Part shown: piece by piece, positions 1-10,357 of the stretch
Numbering within the stretch: position 1 is the stretch's first letter
Layout of the letters: each line of letters begins with the position of its first letter
DNA from: Rubripirellula lacrimiformis
GTDB taxonomy: Bacteria > Planctomycetota > Planctomycetia > Pirellulales > Pirellulaceae
Direction: 5' to 3'
NCBI RefSeq assembly: GCF_007741535.1
Contig: NZ_CP036525.1
Coordinates: 7,750,001 to 7,814,000, forward strand
DNA length: 64,000 nt
Program-made: the position numbers and the translations under genes
Notes under the pieces: generated by a model
Seen by the model: the letters and a program-made list of their open reading frames with translations, nothing else
The model's database searches: none
Told to the model about the DNA's origin: nothing

Positions 1-1175
1 GTAACGGCACTTGCCGCATCGTTCGTGTGCAGCGTGCTGAACACAAGGTGTCCCGTTAGCGCCGACTGAACCGCCATCACAGCTGTTTCTTCATCCCGGA
101 TCTCGCCCAGCATGATGATGTCGGGGTCCTGCCGGAGTACGCTTCGCAGTCCGCTTGCGAAAGTCATCCCCTTTTTTGTGTTGATTTGCGTCTGACTAAT
201 TCCGTCCAGCTGGTATTCGATCGGGTCTTCCAGGGTAACTGCGTTCCGCGTCGAAGTGTCGAGTTGAGTTAGTGCGCCATATAGCGTTGTACTTTTCCCA
301 CTGCCCGTAGGACCTGTGACGAGCACGAGTCCGTGCTCGGCATGGATGACGTCGTTGAACCGCCCCAGTGTCGCTGCGTCCATCCCGATTTCGGCCAAAG
401 AATAAAGCCGAGCACTCTTGTCCAGCAGCCGCACCACCACGCGTTCGCCATAGCTGGTTGGCATCGATGCGAGCCGCAGGTCGATAACACGATCACCGAC
501 ACAAACAGTCGCCCGACCGTCTTGCGGCAGCCTCTTTTCCGCAATATTCATCTGGCCTGCCACCTTCAGCCGGCTAACCACCTCGTCTTGGATGGACTTC
601 GGGATTTCGCGAACTTCAGTCAAAACGCCGTCGATTCGCATCCGCACGACCATGGAGTTTTCGAACGGCTGAAGATGGACATCCGACGCTCGCTGCTGGA
701 TCGCATCGAGCAGCAGGCTATTGACTAGCTGGACAACCGGACCCTGCGTGTCCGTTTCAAGCAAGTCGTCGCGACTGGCGGCATTTGAATTATCAAATAG
801 CTCGTCCAAGCTAACCGCATCAGTCGATCGCGACGGGGACTCACTCGCTTTCGCCTCGTATGCGTTGTTGATCAGCTGCCTTAGAAAATCAGCATCAACA
901 GCCTGGCGAAGGAGTGGCTGTCGAAGGATTCGGCCGACGTTGTCGGCGATCAGCGAAACTTGTTCGCCGCTATAGAGAAGACGAACTTGATTCTTTGAAT
1001 TGACTGCGGCGATTGCTTGATGGCGACGGCAATACTCAATCGGAAATCGCTCCACGAAATCCACCAATGGCTGCCAATCTTGGTTGCTCTCAATTTCGCA
1101 GTCCGATGCAGTCAAGGCGACTTGCTGTTTGCCCTCGCTACTGTTTGCACCTGTATGCTTGGCTTGGCTGCTCAT
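1..1175 (-). CDS. gspE: Type II secretion / type IV pilus assembly ATPase GspE (C-terminus beyond window)
   Basis: The minus strand is open from an ATG at 1175 to the left edge, giving the first 391 residues of a GspE/PulE-type traffic ATPase. This cytoplasmic hexameric ATPase powers pseudopilus assembly. The N-terminal part (about 1-140) is poorly conserved. The ATPase part shows the Walker A motif GPTGSGKST at about 288-296, the Asp-box region around DPIEYQ (318-323), the Walker B region IIMLGEIRDEET at 353-364 and the His-box region LVFSTLHTND near 378-387. The C-terminal part, usually with a CxxC zinc motif, lies outside the window. It is divergent from the glycosyltransferase/RHS operon. 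The pseudopilin and secretin genes it presumably serves are about 14 kb away on the other strand, so the secretion locus is split. gspF and gspG are not in the window and may lie to the left. Confidence 0.95.
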   Translation of the reverse strand, partial: MSSQAKHTGANSSEGKQQVALTASDCEIESNQDWQPLVDFVERFPIEYCRRHQAIAAVNSKNQVRLLYSGEQVSLIADNVGRILRQPLLRQAVDADFLRQLINNAYEAKASESPSRSTDAVSLDELFDNSNAASRDDLLETDTQGPVVQLVNSLLLDAIQQRASDVHLQPFENSMVVRMRIDGVLTEVREIPKSIQDEVVSRLKVAGQMNIAEKRLPQDGRATVCVGDRVIDLRLASMPTSYGERVVVRLLDKSARLYSLAEIGMDAATLGRFNDVIHAEHGLVLVTGPTGSGKSTTLYGALTQLDTSTRNAVTLEDPIEYQLDGISQTQINTKKGMTFASGLRSVLRQDPDIIMLGEIRDEETAVMAVQSALTGHLVFSTLHTNDAASAV

Positions 1176-1444
1176 TGTGACTGATCTCGCACCACGAAAT
1201 ATATCGAGCCTTATCGCAGGAAATAGAAACGCAATGCGTTCAGCGACAGTTGAACCACTTTAACATTCATGAATCCGAGAATGTGATCCGGTCTGCACAT
1301 CTTAATCTGGTGCATCGCAGAGATTCTCTCCAGAATTTTGTTGACACCACTGCGGGGCACCGCAATACTTCCCCCCCGCGGCAGATCAAGTGACGTGTCG
1401 CACGGCGAACCTAATCTTTTTTCTTTTTCACCCACGGGCACTAA
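1176..1444. other. Divergent intergenic region between gspE and the RHS operon
   Basis: This 269-bp gap separates the minus-strand gspE from the plus-strand GT-C gene and must hold both promoters. A 76-codon minus-strand frame (1211-1441) fills most of it. It has no recognisable domain and no convincing ribosome binding site, so I do not call it a gene. I see no clear consensus promoter or terminator hairpin. Confidence 0.4.
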
Positions 1445-3415
1445 GTGAACAAGTACGCAGTCAATGCGATCGTCAGTGGACTGCTTACGGTTCAGGCGTT
1501 ACTGCTTGTTCACTCCGCCAAAGTGCATAGCCCAACCTGGGATGAAGTCGGACATTTGGCTGCTGGCATTTCTCATTGGGAACTGGGAAGGTTCGAACTC
1601 TACAGCGTTAATCCGCCACTCGTACGCACGATTGCTGCGGCCCCCGTTTATTTCTTTTCCGATCCGCAAATGGATTGGGATTACTACCGCAGTGACCCGT
1701 CGCTTCGCAGCGAGGTTTACCTCGGCAGGCGGATGATTGACTTGAAGGGCGAAGACTCCTTCCATGACTTCTTCATTGCTCGGCTTGCAGTAATACCGAT
1801 CTCGCTAATCGGAGGCTGGCTTTGCTTTCTGTGGGCCAGAGATCTGTTCGGTGAAGTTTCCGGAATGATCGCATTAGCACTTTGGACCTTTTCACCCAAT
1901 GTACTTGGCTATGGGAGTGTAATCACTCCTGATCTGCCGTCCGTTGTCGCGTTTGCAGGTTCTTGCTACGTTTTCTGGAGATGGAAGCGAGAAGGCGGTT
2001 GGACCTGGACGCTTACGCTCGGTTCTGCCATGGCGATTGCGATGCTAACGAAAAGCATCTGGTTGATACTGCCAGGAGTTTTTGCGTTATTGTGGACGAC
2101 CGCACTCTTGTTCCAACGCAAATCGACAAGCGGAGCGTCGGTCGAGCCGGCAGACGGCTGGAAGGCCTCTATTGGCCAACTTGCGATGGCAACCGGCCTA
2201 GCAGTCTTATTGACAAATGGATTCTACGGCTTTGCTGGCAGCTTTCGCTCGCTTGGGTCGTTCGCGTTTGTGAGCACGACATTCTCTGGGCTAGAGGTCC
2301 GTGTCGACAAAAATCCCGATTGTGTCGACTGTGACCCGCGAATTATTACACCACCAAAAGGAAACCGATTCGCGCAATCTGCGTTGGGACGACTGCCAGT
2401 TCCATTGCCGTCCAACTACCTGCAAGGAATTGATATCCAAACCCGCGACTTCGAGCGCGGTCGATATGACCCAAGCTGGAAAAGCTATCTCCTCGGCGAA
2501 TGGAAGCAGGGCGGATGGTGGTACTACTACATCGTTGGACTATTCGTAAAAGTTCCGCTTGCCGCTTGGATGATGCTGGCCGCAGGATCGGCAGTCGCGT
2601 GCCTATGGAGACCTGATCAAAACTCAAAATTCGGGATTGCCTGCTTGCTGCTTCCTGCACTGATTTTCTTTGTGATTGTCAGCACGAGCACTGGCTTGAA
2701 CCGCTACGTGCGGTATGCCCTTCCCGTTCTGCCAGCGATCTTTGTGTGGGCTAGCCAGCTTGGGAGACTTATTGAGAAAGGTCGCTCGCTCGCAACACGC
2801 CGGTGGGCGACGGTCGTCACATCGGGTCTGGTGTGTTGGTTTGCAGTTACGTCGATTCGAAACGCCCCTGATCACCTTAGCTACTTCAGCCCGGTAGCCG
2901 GAGGCCCGTCGCGCGGCCACCTCGTGCTGTGCGACAGCAATATCGACTGGGGGCAGGACTTGATCCAGCTTCGCGATTGGCTTGATGCCAACCCGGACGC
3001 AAAGAAGGATTTGCGATTAGCGTACTTCGGATCTTATGACCCGGCGTCCATTGGGATTTCCTACACCGCACCAACTGCGCGTGATGCCAGCTCGTTTGCA
3101 CGCCATGACTCGAGAGATTTAATTCCGGGCTTCTACGTAATTAGCAAGAACTATGTCATGGGGCATACCATGCCGATGCCAACTGGCTCAGCTCGGATGC
3201 ACTTTCAGTTCATGAACCCAGCGGAACTGGCAAGATTTGCGGACGCCAGCGTATTCGATGAAATTGGACATTCAATGAACGTGTATTTTATTTCAGGAAG
3301 AATTAGCGCTGACGGTGTTGATCGAAATGAATCCAAGCGGGACGCCGCAACCGCCACGGCAAACGCTCATCGGCTTCTGACCCTCCTCACCTATGTTGAG
3401 AAGTTAACGAAATGA
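1445..3415 (+). CDS. GT-C family membrane glycosyltransferase (ArnT/PMT-like)
   Basis: A 656-residue polytopic membrane protein starting with GTG at 1445. The first hydrophobic segment (about 8-25) is followed by a loop containing DEVGHLAAG and VNPPL. This matches GT-C enzymes such as PMT and ArnT, where an acidic residue in the first extracytoplasmic loop is catalytic. Many further hydrophobic segments follow, then a soluble tail with DSNIDWGQDL. It is a paralogue of the protein at 13857-15608, which shares the DExGHLxAG, VNPPL and DSNIDWGQDL motifs. The expected role is transfer of a sugar from a polyprenyl-phosphate donor to an acceptor on the outer face of the cytoplasmic membrane. The substrate is unknown. 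Its stop overlaps the start of the next gene (ATGA at 3412-3415), so it is probably co-translated with the small anchored protein and RHS gene; glycosylation of those proteins is an inference. Confidence 0.8.
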   Translation: MNKYAVNAIVSGLLTVQALLLVHSAKVHSPTWDEVGHLAAGISHWELGRFELYSVNPPLVRTIAAAPVYFFSDPQMDWDYYRSDPSLRSEVYLGRRMIDLKGEDSFHDFFIARLAVIPISLIGGWLCFLWARDLFGEVSGMIALALWTFSPNVLGYGSVITPDLPSVVAFAGSCYVFWRWKREGGWTWTLTLGSAMAIAMLTKSIWLILPGVFALLWTTALLFQRKSTSGASVEPADGWKASIGQLAMATGLAVLLTNGFYGFAGSFRSLGSFAFVSTTFSGLEVRVDKNPDCVDCDPRIITPPKGNRFAQSALGRLPVPLPSNYLQGIDIQTRDFERGRYDPSWKSYLLGEWKQGGWWYYYIVGLFVKVPLAAWMMLAAGSAVACLWRPDQNSKFGIACLLLPALIFFVIVSTSTGLNRYVRYALPVLPAIFVWASQLGRLIEKGRSLATRRWATVVTSGLVCWFAVTSIRNAPDHLSYFSPVAGGPSRGHLVLCDSNIDWGQDLIQLRDWLDANPDAKKDLRLAYFGSYDPASIGISYTAPTARDASSFARHDSRDLIPGFYVISKNYVMGHTMPMPTGSARMHFQFMNPAELARFADASVFDEIGHSMNVYFISGRISADGVDRNESKRDAATATANAHRLLTLLTYVEKLTK

Positions 3416-4164
3416 AAAATATTGCGAAGGGACATGCACAATCGAACCCTGCAAGTTTGGCACTACTGCTGCTACTGCTGGTGCCCATAATTGTAGCTGG
3501 AGCGTTTTTTGTCCTGCGTGAGCGAGTGGACACGCCCTATGCGACGAGCGAGACGTCCCCTTCCCTACGAAACTCAACGGTCCAAGTTGGAGGGATCAAA
3601 CGCCCTCGTAGCGACATAGAAACAGGACAGCGTGCCTTGCAGGCCGGCAAAGACCTAAAGAGCAGCGGTTACGGCACAACTCCTCTGCGCGACCCCGACT
3701 TTAGCAGTGGAACCCGCGCCGCCTTTGACGCCCTAAGCAACAAGAATAGTCCTGAGCTTACTAGCCCTATGATTCCAGCCCCACCATTTGACGCCACTGA
3801 GTACCGGCGTCGCCCGGATCAGTATTTGGCGATATCTGTTCCCGGACGCGTCTGGCAATCGGCTCAGCCCGCTGAAGGCGTCCCTGTCATCGAGTCGCTG
3901 TCGAAGTCGTTGCAGCAAATCCAGCAAGGCGAAGCAGTGCGGCTAGAAGTGAAGGCGGTAGCGAACATGCCGGTGACGTTCACTTCGTTTGACCTTGGTG
4001 CTTTTGAAAATGGACTGGCAAGCGTTACCGTTGCGGCTGACGAAGACGGAATAGCGACAGCCACACTGACTGCGACACCGGGGTCGATCGCAAACATCAA
4101 AGTCCTTGCAGCCTCGCCAGAGGCATCGGGTCGCACCCGATTCATAGTCAATGTTGTCAAGTAG
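3412..4164 (+). CDS. Membrane-anchored protein with Ig-like (Big_1-type) domain, RHS-associated, copy A
   Basis: A 250-residue protein with one N-terminal hydrophobic segment (about 15-35, leucine-rich) that should act as a signal anchor. Next come a low-complexity linker and a short conserved region containing YLAISVPGRVWQSAQP (about 142-157). The C-terminal 80-90 residues are beta-rich, with FTSFDLGAFENGL followed by a GIATATLTAT-type strand, resembling invasin-type Ig-like domains. It is clearly homologous to the 254-residue protein at 24415-25179. Both copies sit directly upstream of an RHS gene, so the protein is probably a dedicated partner, for example a membrane tether, export factor or surface adaptor. 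The start overlaps the preceding stop by ATGA. No enzymatic motif is visible. The family is not one I can name. Confidence 0.75.
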   Translation: MKNIAKGHAQSNPASLALLLLLLVPIIVAGAFFVLRERVDTPYATSETSPSLRNSTVQVGGIKRPRSDIETGQRALQAGKDLKSSGYGTTPLRDPDFSSGTRAAFDALSNKNSPELTSPMIPAPPFDATEYRRRPDQYLAISVPGRVWQSAQPAEGVPVIESLSKSLQQIQQGEAVRLEVKAVANMPVTFTSFDLGAFENGLASVTVAADEDGIATATLTATPGSIANIKVLAASPEASGRTRFIVNVVK

Positions 4165-4234
4165 CATCCCATCTGGGAAATCAAAAATGAACCTTTGCCT
4201 TAGCGACAGACTCCCGAACTTGGAGACAGAGCAA

Positions 4235-7200
4235 ATGAAGAACGCACGCCTTGCTTCAGTCGAACCTCGGCTACTTTCAATTGCCTTCGTTCTAACGGCT
4301 TCTTTCCTTTTCACGTCGATGGCGATGGGGACAGATGGGGGCAGTACGTCTCCAACTATCAGCGAATCTGAAGCGGACGACATCGCTTCGACTGATGTTC
4401 CTTTGATGTGCTGGAACAGTTCATTCGACCTTGATGGGTGCCAAGGCGAGGACGGTGAGCCTGGATCTGGCTGTGGATGCGGGGGAGAAGTGGAAGCACC
4501 AAACCAAGATGCGATTCCTGCGATTCCGGGGAATACCAGCAAATCGATGAGCAATGACGCCTACTTCAGCCACGGGCAGTCACGCGTTTTCAACGTGACC
4601 TATAACTACTTCCACAATGCAACAGATTATTCGGCTCCAGACGGATATTCGACATCAATAAAGCGATTTCATCGAAGCCGTGATCTTACGGAGGTCAGCA
4701 GCTTCGGGCCCGGCGTATTTTCAAGCTGTGACATTCGATTTCAATTCAATTCACTAGGCGGAATTAACACCAGCATTTTCAAAGCGTCGATTTTCGACCC
4801 CAGTGCTGCGTCAAGAGTAGAGTTTCGCTATCAACTCAATCTGGCCGAGGATGCTGTCTCGTTGATTCCAAGCGATCGCTCGCGATTCAAAAAAATTGAG
4901 ATTTTGGATGACCAGCTCGCAGCCATCGAAGCTCCACTGCCTGGATACTACGACATTGATGCGGACGCGTTTGAATTTGCGGGTGCAGAGTTTGCGCGTG
5001 CAACGAGCTGGAATGGCGACATCTTTTTGTTTGAGTTGGTAGTCGCCGAAGCGTACCCGGGATTTGACCCCGCCGTTCACCATCCTCAGAATGGGCGACT
5101 TATCGAAGCTCACACTCGCGATGGCAATGGCTACACCATCAACTACAAAACATGGACTCAGCCGCAGATCGACGCGGCTCCCGACAGGCTGTGGCAAATC
5201 GATACAGTCGTAGACTCCCACGGCCAGACACTTACTTTCGACTACAACGCCCAACAGCAAAGCGGATTGTGGGCTGTGAGTCGCATCACGTTACCAAACA
5301 GCGACTACATCGATTACGGATACGCAGGCGGCTTTCTGAGCACAGTGGATTATCCGGACGGCACCCAGACGACCATTTCTTATGCTGCTGGGACTAACGG
5401 GCTGGTTGAAATGGATTTTGAGGACGTCGCAGCGGCACCAAAGCATCGTCGAAAGACTGTTTCGCTGACGGGATCGGTTGCGACAGTCAACGGTTCTGTC
5501 GTGCCGACGGCCGTGGGGCTCACACGCGTCGTAGTCAATGGCGAAGACGAGGTCACTTACCTCAACGGGGCAGGCGAGAGTAGTATCAAGGGAGTGATAT
5601 ACGAGGGTGGCGGTCGCTTGAAACAGACGGTCCAGAATCTTGACACCTTCGACTTTGCGCCAGAAATCTTTTACCAGGATGGTTGGTCAATTGCAGAAGA
5701 AATGGGGGAGATGACGCTTACAGGTCAGGCGGAACCCATTTTTCAGCTCGAGACCGGTATCTCGATGAAAACAGGCAACCCTGAGGCCTCACGTGATTCC
5801 CGTGGTGTCTTTCGCGAGTTCGAATACGACAGCAATGGCAGCTTGACTTTCATACATTACTCTGATGGGAGCACGTTTGAGGCTTTTTGCTATGACGGAG
5901 GCAACAACTTAATCCGCATGCGTGACCGCAATGGGAATGTGACGCGATACACCTACGATTCCGCCGGAAGGATGCTGACCAAAGCAGAGGGATTGGTTGA
6001 CGGCGTTTCCAATCCTGGTGACGTTTACAGCAGCGTGTACAACCGTTGCCCGACGGATGACGTGCAAACTGCGGAGTATGCAGTTGAAACGTTCACGTAC
6101 ATCTCGCCAGGAAATGATGGTGAGGGACGTATCGAAAGCAAGACGGACCCTCTTGGGAATGTGACAAACTACGAGTACGACTCACTAGACCGGTTGAAGA
6201 AAATCATTCAGCCGACAGCATCGCTCGGCGGATCGCGCCCCGAAACGGCCTACGCATACAAGTCCGATGGGAGACTTGATACCGTCGTGGATCCAGCTGG
6301 CCATACGACTCAGTTCTTCTACGACAGCCGAGGACGTGAAATCAGCCGTCTCTACGATGACGGCACATCTGACCGAACAATCTACGGCGTTACAGGCGAT
6401 TCTACTGGGCTGGTGGTAAAGCGAATCAACCGAGCCAAGGTGGTGTCCACATTCGAGTACGACAAAGCAGATCGGCTCGTAGAGGAAACCAAGGCGGCAG
6501 CGGTTATCGATGATTCCGATACTGAAGTTGCGACGTCAGACATTGCGATCGCGCAGACAATGGAATACCTGAACGGCACCGACTCTGTCGTTGCGGTGCG
6601 CCAAAGTGGCGACTTAACCGAATACCTGTACGATTCTCGTGGTCGCCGCATTGGCACCTTTGTGAATTCGAGCGACGGCGGCAAACAGGCCACTCAACTA
6701 GTGTTCCGCGATAACAAATTGCTCAGCCGCGAAGACTCATCGGGCAGAAAGACATTCCACGCCTACGACGCGACAGACGGACGCTTGATTCGAACGGTTA
6801 CCGGCCTAACAGCCGAATTCTCGTTGGCAGACTACGCTGCTGTCAATTCACTGGTCCGCGATAGCGGCCCCAACGCCGATTACTTAATTAGCGACCGCGT
6901 CTATCGAGCGAATGGCACACTAGAGTGGAGCTACGATGGCCGTAATTCAGCGACCACCACTGAATACGACAGCCGAAATCGCGCAATCGCAGTGATTGCG
7001 GATGCCGACTACGATGACCGCAGTACGCTATCAACCCTGCCCACCGCGATGGAATTGCGCACTGAAACCGACTGCGACCTGGCATCGAACGTCACCGAAG
7101 TTCGCTCTCCGCGCTATTTTGACTCTGGCGACAGCGAGGGCTACCAGAAAGCCAAAGAGACCTGGACCTACAACGGAAGGGGTCTGACTGCGACTCACAC

Positions 7201-10200
7201 CGAGGCGCCCGGCACCGCTGAAGCGGCGACTGAGTCGTTCGCTTACGACCTGCTGGGGCGCCGCATCGAGCGGACTGACTTTGCCGGGAAGGTTTGGAAA
7301 ACCCATTACGAGGATTGCTGCGGCCAAGTGATGGCCAGCGAGAACCCCCTGGGCCATGGCTCGATCGTTCGCAAAGACGCTGTTGGGCGGACGATTCACC
7401 AGGTATCGATCGAAGACTACACGTCACACGTGGCGTCGCTTGATGATCCGGTCAACGCCAAGACACTTCGTGAGATGACAACAAAGTACGATGGCCGAGG
7501 CCGGCCGGTCGCCCGAACGACTTGGCTGGTTGCGAGAGGGACGGTCGATGCGACCGATCCACCGATCGCCGGACTGGGCGGTGTATCGGCAACGGACGGG
7601 TTGACCGAACAGTTCCTATACGATGACGACCTGACCGATGACGTTGGCCTGGACAGCAGTGGAGGAATGACGCTTCTGATCGGCAGTGATCCGGTGTCGC
7701 TCTCGGCGGCCCTCACCAAGCTCGCCGATACAGAAGCCAATGGTGGTGCGGGCGTTAGCTTCGATGCTGATGCAACCGGTTCGGCCCGCGTGACGATCAA
7801 TCCGGAAGGGGAGGTGCGATACGCCATCTCCGACGCCGCCGGACGTAGCGTGATGAGCGGGGTGCTGAAAGCGAGCGACTCGTCACTGATCACATGGAAC
7901 TGTAGTGTCCATGACGCAACCACCACGGTCAGCGGATTCGGCACGGTGCTGGTCTCCAAAAGTGTCAACGCGCTCGGCAAAGTGAGCCAGCGGCACACCG
8001 ATGCGGCGGGCCGGACGATCCAAAGCCTTGATGCCCTCGGTAAAATCACCAGCTATGAGTTCGATGCAGCAGGAAACCAGCTGAAGGTGCGTGATCCGAA
8101 CGGTGTTGGCCAGGATTGCACCTACGATGCACTGGGCCGAGACCTGAGCTGCACCGACACCAGCAGCGCCGTGGTCAGCAGCAGCTACGATACGGCGGGC
8201 AACAAGATCGCAGCAACGGACACCAAGAGCGAGACGACGACCTACGCGTTCGATGCTCGGGGTCGTCAGGTGATGCAAACCGACCGACTTGGCGGCGAGA
8301 CCGAGTTCGCCTATTCGGCCACCGGCCAACTGCTCAGCCTGACAGATGCTCAGGATCAGGTGACCAGCTACACCTACGACGATGCTGGCACCAAACTGAC
8401 CGAGACGTATCCCGACCACGTCCCCAGCAGCACGCCAGGGCAAACCGGCTACGGCATCGTCAGCTTCACGCCGGACGCGACTGGGCGGACGGAGGCCCGC
8501 ATGGACCAGCAGGGTGATACCTGCACCTACGCCTACGACCTGGCCGGACGGTTGCTTGACAAGGTCTACGCGGCCAACGCTTCCGGGCCGCTTTCTGGCC
8601 AGGGGCATACCGACACGTTCACCTACGATGATGCCGGGCGGACCTTGACGGCGGTCAGTGGCCGATACGCGAACACCGTGACCTACACGTACGACGATGC
8701 GGGCAGAAAAGCGACCGAAGCCCTCACAATGGGTGGCCAAACCTACACGACCGCGACCGGTTACGACGCGGTTGGCCAAGTGTCCGGCTACACGTATCCC
8801 GACGGGACCGCGGTCGCCCGCACCTACAGCGACCGTGGCCAGTTGGCGACGATCGCATATGCAAGCACGACGGTGGATACCCGCACCTACGACGATGGTG
8901 GCCGGATGACGGGTTCTGCCTATAATAACGGAGTGAGCGCAACCCGAGCCTACAATACCGATAACACGCTCGCGTCGATTACCCACAGCGGCGCTGCGGT
9001 GGGGAACTACACCTACGGCTGGGATTCGAACAAGAACAAGACGTCTGAGGCAATCACTGGCACGCTATCCGGCTACGGGTTCGACGTGGGCTCCAGCGGC
9101 TACGATGACGAAGATCGCCTGGTCAACTGGGAGCGGGACGACAGCAGCCTCGACCAATCTTGGAACCTCAGCCTAGTAGGGGACTGGAACAGCTTTACCG
9201 AGAACGCCAGTTCTCAGGCACGCACCCACGGCCCAACGCACGAGATGCTGACTGTGGCTGGCCAAGCCGTGACGCATGACACCAAGGGGAACACAACGTC
9301 AATCCCGGCAGTGCTGCGTCCTGGCAGCGACCCACTGGCGATGAAGTGGGACTTCGAGAACAAACTGATCGGGGCGGATATCGACAACGACGCCACTGAT
9401 GACGTGACGTACCAGTGGGATGCGCTCCTTCGGCGCGTCGGGCGTGACGATGGCACAACGGCCAGCATCTATGTGCAGAACGGGCAGCAAACGGTTGCCG
9501 ATTACACCTCTGGTACGGCGGCTTCGAGCCCGACGTACAACTACGTCTACGCCAGCTATATCGACGAACCGGTGCTGCGTGGTGGCACCGGCGGGCTGCG
9601 GTACTACCATCGCAACCAACAATATAGCGTCACCGCTATGACTAACGGCGGCGGAACCGTCAGCGAACGCTACGCTTACGATGCGTACGGCACACCTACG
9701 ACCACCGACGCCAGTGGCACTTCACTTACGACCAGTACCGAGAACAATCGCTATACCTACACGGGACGCGAGTACGACGAGGCGCTTGGGCTGTATCACT
9801 ACCGCGCCCGCATGTACGACAGCGAGTCGGGCAGGTTCTGCTCCAGAGATCCGATTGGGCATGAGCTTTTAGATATTGTCAAGGATCGTCGCGTTAAAGA
9901 GTTTTTCCAAAACATAGATTGGTCCCTTGTCGACGATGATGTTTTTGAAAATTCAACATTTTTGAAAGTTGCTGAAGTTTACGGTGTGCATCGCGAAAGT
10001 CTCTCACTTGGTAATCCAGGGCAAGAGACTCCGTTGCAAAAGCACTCGTATGGTCTCTACGGATATGTTGAATCTAACCCAATAACGTGGGTCGATCCGT
10101 CTGGAAACTGGCCGCTTTGCTCTTGCGGATGCGTCCCAGCGGCTCCCGCGCCAGTACCTTTACCGCTACCGATGCCGTGGTGGTTGCCACCGGTAATGCC

Positions 10201-10357
10201 AGGAATCACTTTTTGCGGTGCTTTTTGTGGAAGCAACGGATTGTGCCCGCCGGCGATATGTTCAGTGATTCCGTGTGCGCGTGAATCAAATTGGATCTGG
10301 AGCAAATCAACGAACACCTGGACTCTTCTTGGTACCGGTGGAGGTTGTCAGATATGA
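4235..10357 (+). CDS. Exported RHS/YD-repeat protein A (polymorphic-toxin-like)
   Basis: The frame opens at 4151, but I choose ATG 4235. It follows GGAG (4222-4225) at good spacing and gives a normal signal peptide (hydrophobic stretch about 14-30), for 2040 residues. A Cys/Gly-rich segment (about 55-90) is followed by a conserved KRFHRSRD region. Long YD repeats then fill most of residues 550-1800 (motifs like YDxxGRxxxxxD). The RHS core ends at RFCSRDPIG (about 1865-1874). The last ~165 residues are a variable tip with an unusual ~50-residue insert before the VESNPITWVDPSGN element and a Pro/Cys-rich end. RHS proteins form a beta-cocoon that encloses a C-terminal effector. Unlike T6SS RHS proteins this one has a signal peptide and no PAAR domain. 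Bases 7062-9500 are nearly identical to the second RHS gene. The stop overlaps the next gene. Confidence 0.9.
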   Translation: MKNARLASVEPRLLSIAFVLTASFLFTSMAMGTDGGSTSPTISESEADDIASTDVPLMCWNSSFDLDGCQGEDGEPGSGCGCGGEVEAPNQDAIPAIPGNTSKSMSNDAYFSHGQSRVFNVTYNYFHNATDYSAPDGYSTSIKRFHRSRDLTEVSSFGPGVFSSCDIRFQFNSLGGINTSIFKASIFDPSAASRVEFRYQLNLAEDAVSLIPSDRSRFKKIEILDDQLAAIEAPLPGYYDIDADAFEFAGAEFARATSWNGDIFLFELVVAEAYPGFDPAVHHPQNGRLIEAHTRDGNGYTINYKTWTQPQIDAAPDRLWQIDTVVDSHGQTLTFDYNAQQQSGLWAVSRITLPNSDYIDYGYAGGFLSTVDYPDGTQTTISYAAGTNGLVEMDFEDVAAAPKHRRKTVSLTGSVATVNGSVVPTAVGLTRVVVNGEDEVTYLNGAGESSIKGVIYEGGGRLKQTVQNLDTFDFAPEIFYQDGWSIAEEMGEMTLTGQAEPIFQLETGISMKTGNPEASRDSRGVFREFEYDSNGSLTFIHYSDGSTFEAFCYDGGNNLIRMRDRNGNVTRYTYDSAGRMLTKAEGLVDGVSNPGDVYSSVYNRCPTDDVQTAEYAVETFTYISPGNDGEGRIESKTDPLGNVTNYEYDSLDRLKKIIQPTASLGGSRPETAYAYKSDGRLDTVVDPAGHTTQFFYDSRGREISRLYDDGTSDRTIYGVTGDSTGLVVKRINRAKVVSTFEYDKADRLVEETKAAAVIDDSDTEVATSDIAIAQTMEYLNGTDSVVAVRQSGDLTEYLYDSRGRRIGTFVNSSDGGKQATQLVFRDNKLLSREDSSGRKTFHAYDATDGRLIRTVTGLTAEFSLADYAAVNSLVRDSGPNADYLISDRVYRANGTLEWSYDGRNSATTTEYDSRNRAIAVIADADYDDRSTLSTLPTAMELRTETDCDLASNVTEVRSPRYFDSGDSEGYQKAKETWTYNGRGLTATHTEAPGTAEAATESFAYDLLGRRIERTDFAGKVWKTHYEDCCGQVMASENPLGHGSIVRKDAVGRTIHQVSIEDYTSHVASLDDPVNAKTLREMTTKYDGRGRPVARTTWLVARGTVDATDPPIAGLGGVSATDGLTEQFLYDDDLTDDVGLDSSGGMTLLIGSDPVSLSAALTKLADTEANGGAGVSFDADATGSARVTINPEGEVRYAISDAAGRSVMSGVLKASDSSLITWNCSVHDATTTVSGFGTVLVSKSVNALGKVSQRHTDAAGRTIQSLDALGKITSYEFDAAGNQLKVRDPNGVGQDCTYDALGRDLSCTDTSSAVVSSSYDTAGNKIAATDTKSETTTYAFDARGRQVMQTDRLGGETEFAYSATGQLLSLTDAQDQVTSYTYDDAGTKLTETYPDHVPSSTPGQTGYGIVSFTPDATGRTEARMDQQGDTCTYAYDLAGRLLDKVYAANASGPLSGQGHTDTFTYDDAGRTLTAVSGRYANTVTYTYDDAGRKATEALTMGGQTYTTATGYDAVGQVSGYTYPDGTAVARTYSDRGQLATIAYASTTVDTRTYDDGGRMTGSAYNNGVSATRAYNTDNTLASITHSGAAVGNYTYGWDSNKNKTSEAITGTLSGYGFDVGSSGYDDEDRLVNWERDDSSLDQSWNLSLVGDWNSFTENASSQARTHGPTHEMLTVAGQAVTHDTKGNTTSIPAVLRPGSDPLAMKWDFENKLIGADIDNDATDDVTYQWDALLRRVGRDDGTTASIYVQNGQQTVADYTSGTAASSPTYNYVYASYIDEPVLRGGTGGLRYYHRNQQYSVTAMTNGGGTVSERYAYDAYGTPTTTDASGTSLTTSTENNRYTYTGREYDEALGLYHYRARMYDSESGRFCSRDPIGHELLDIVKDRRVKEFFQNIDWSLVDDDVFENSTFLKVAEVYGVHRESLSLGNPGQETPLQKHSYGLYGYVESNPITWVDPSGNWPLCSCGCVPAAPAPVPLPLPMPWWLPPVMPGITFCGAFCGSNGLCPPAICSVIPCARESNWIWSKSTNTWTLLGTGGGCQI

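Noticed and set aside
1211-1441. 76-codon minus-strand frame upstream of gspE
   Set aside because: No family resemblance and no ribosome binding site; it fills a divergent promoter region.
7883-8986. 367-codon minus-strand frame inside RHS-A, with a similar one inside RHS-B
   Set aside because: It is a shadow of the repetitive, GC-rich YD-repeat coding sequence, and its pattern follows codon positions of the RHS frame.
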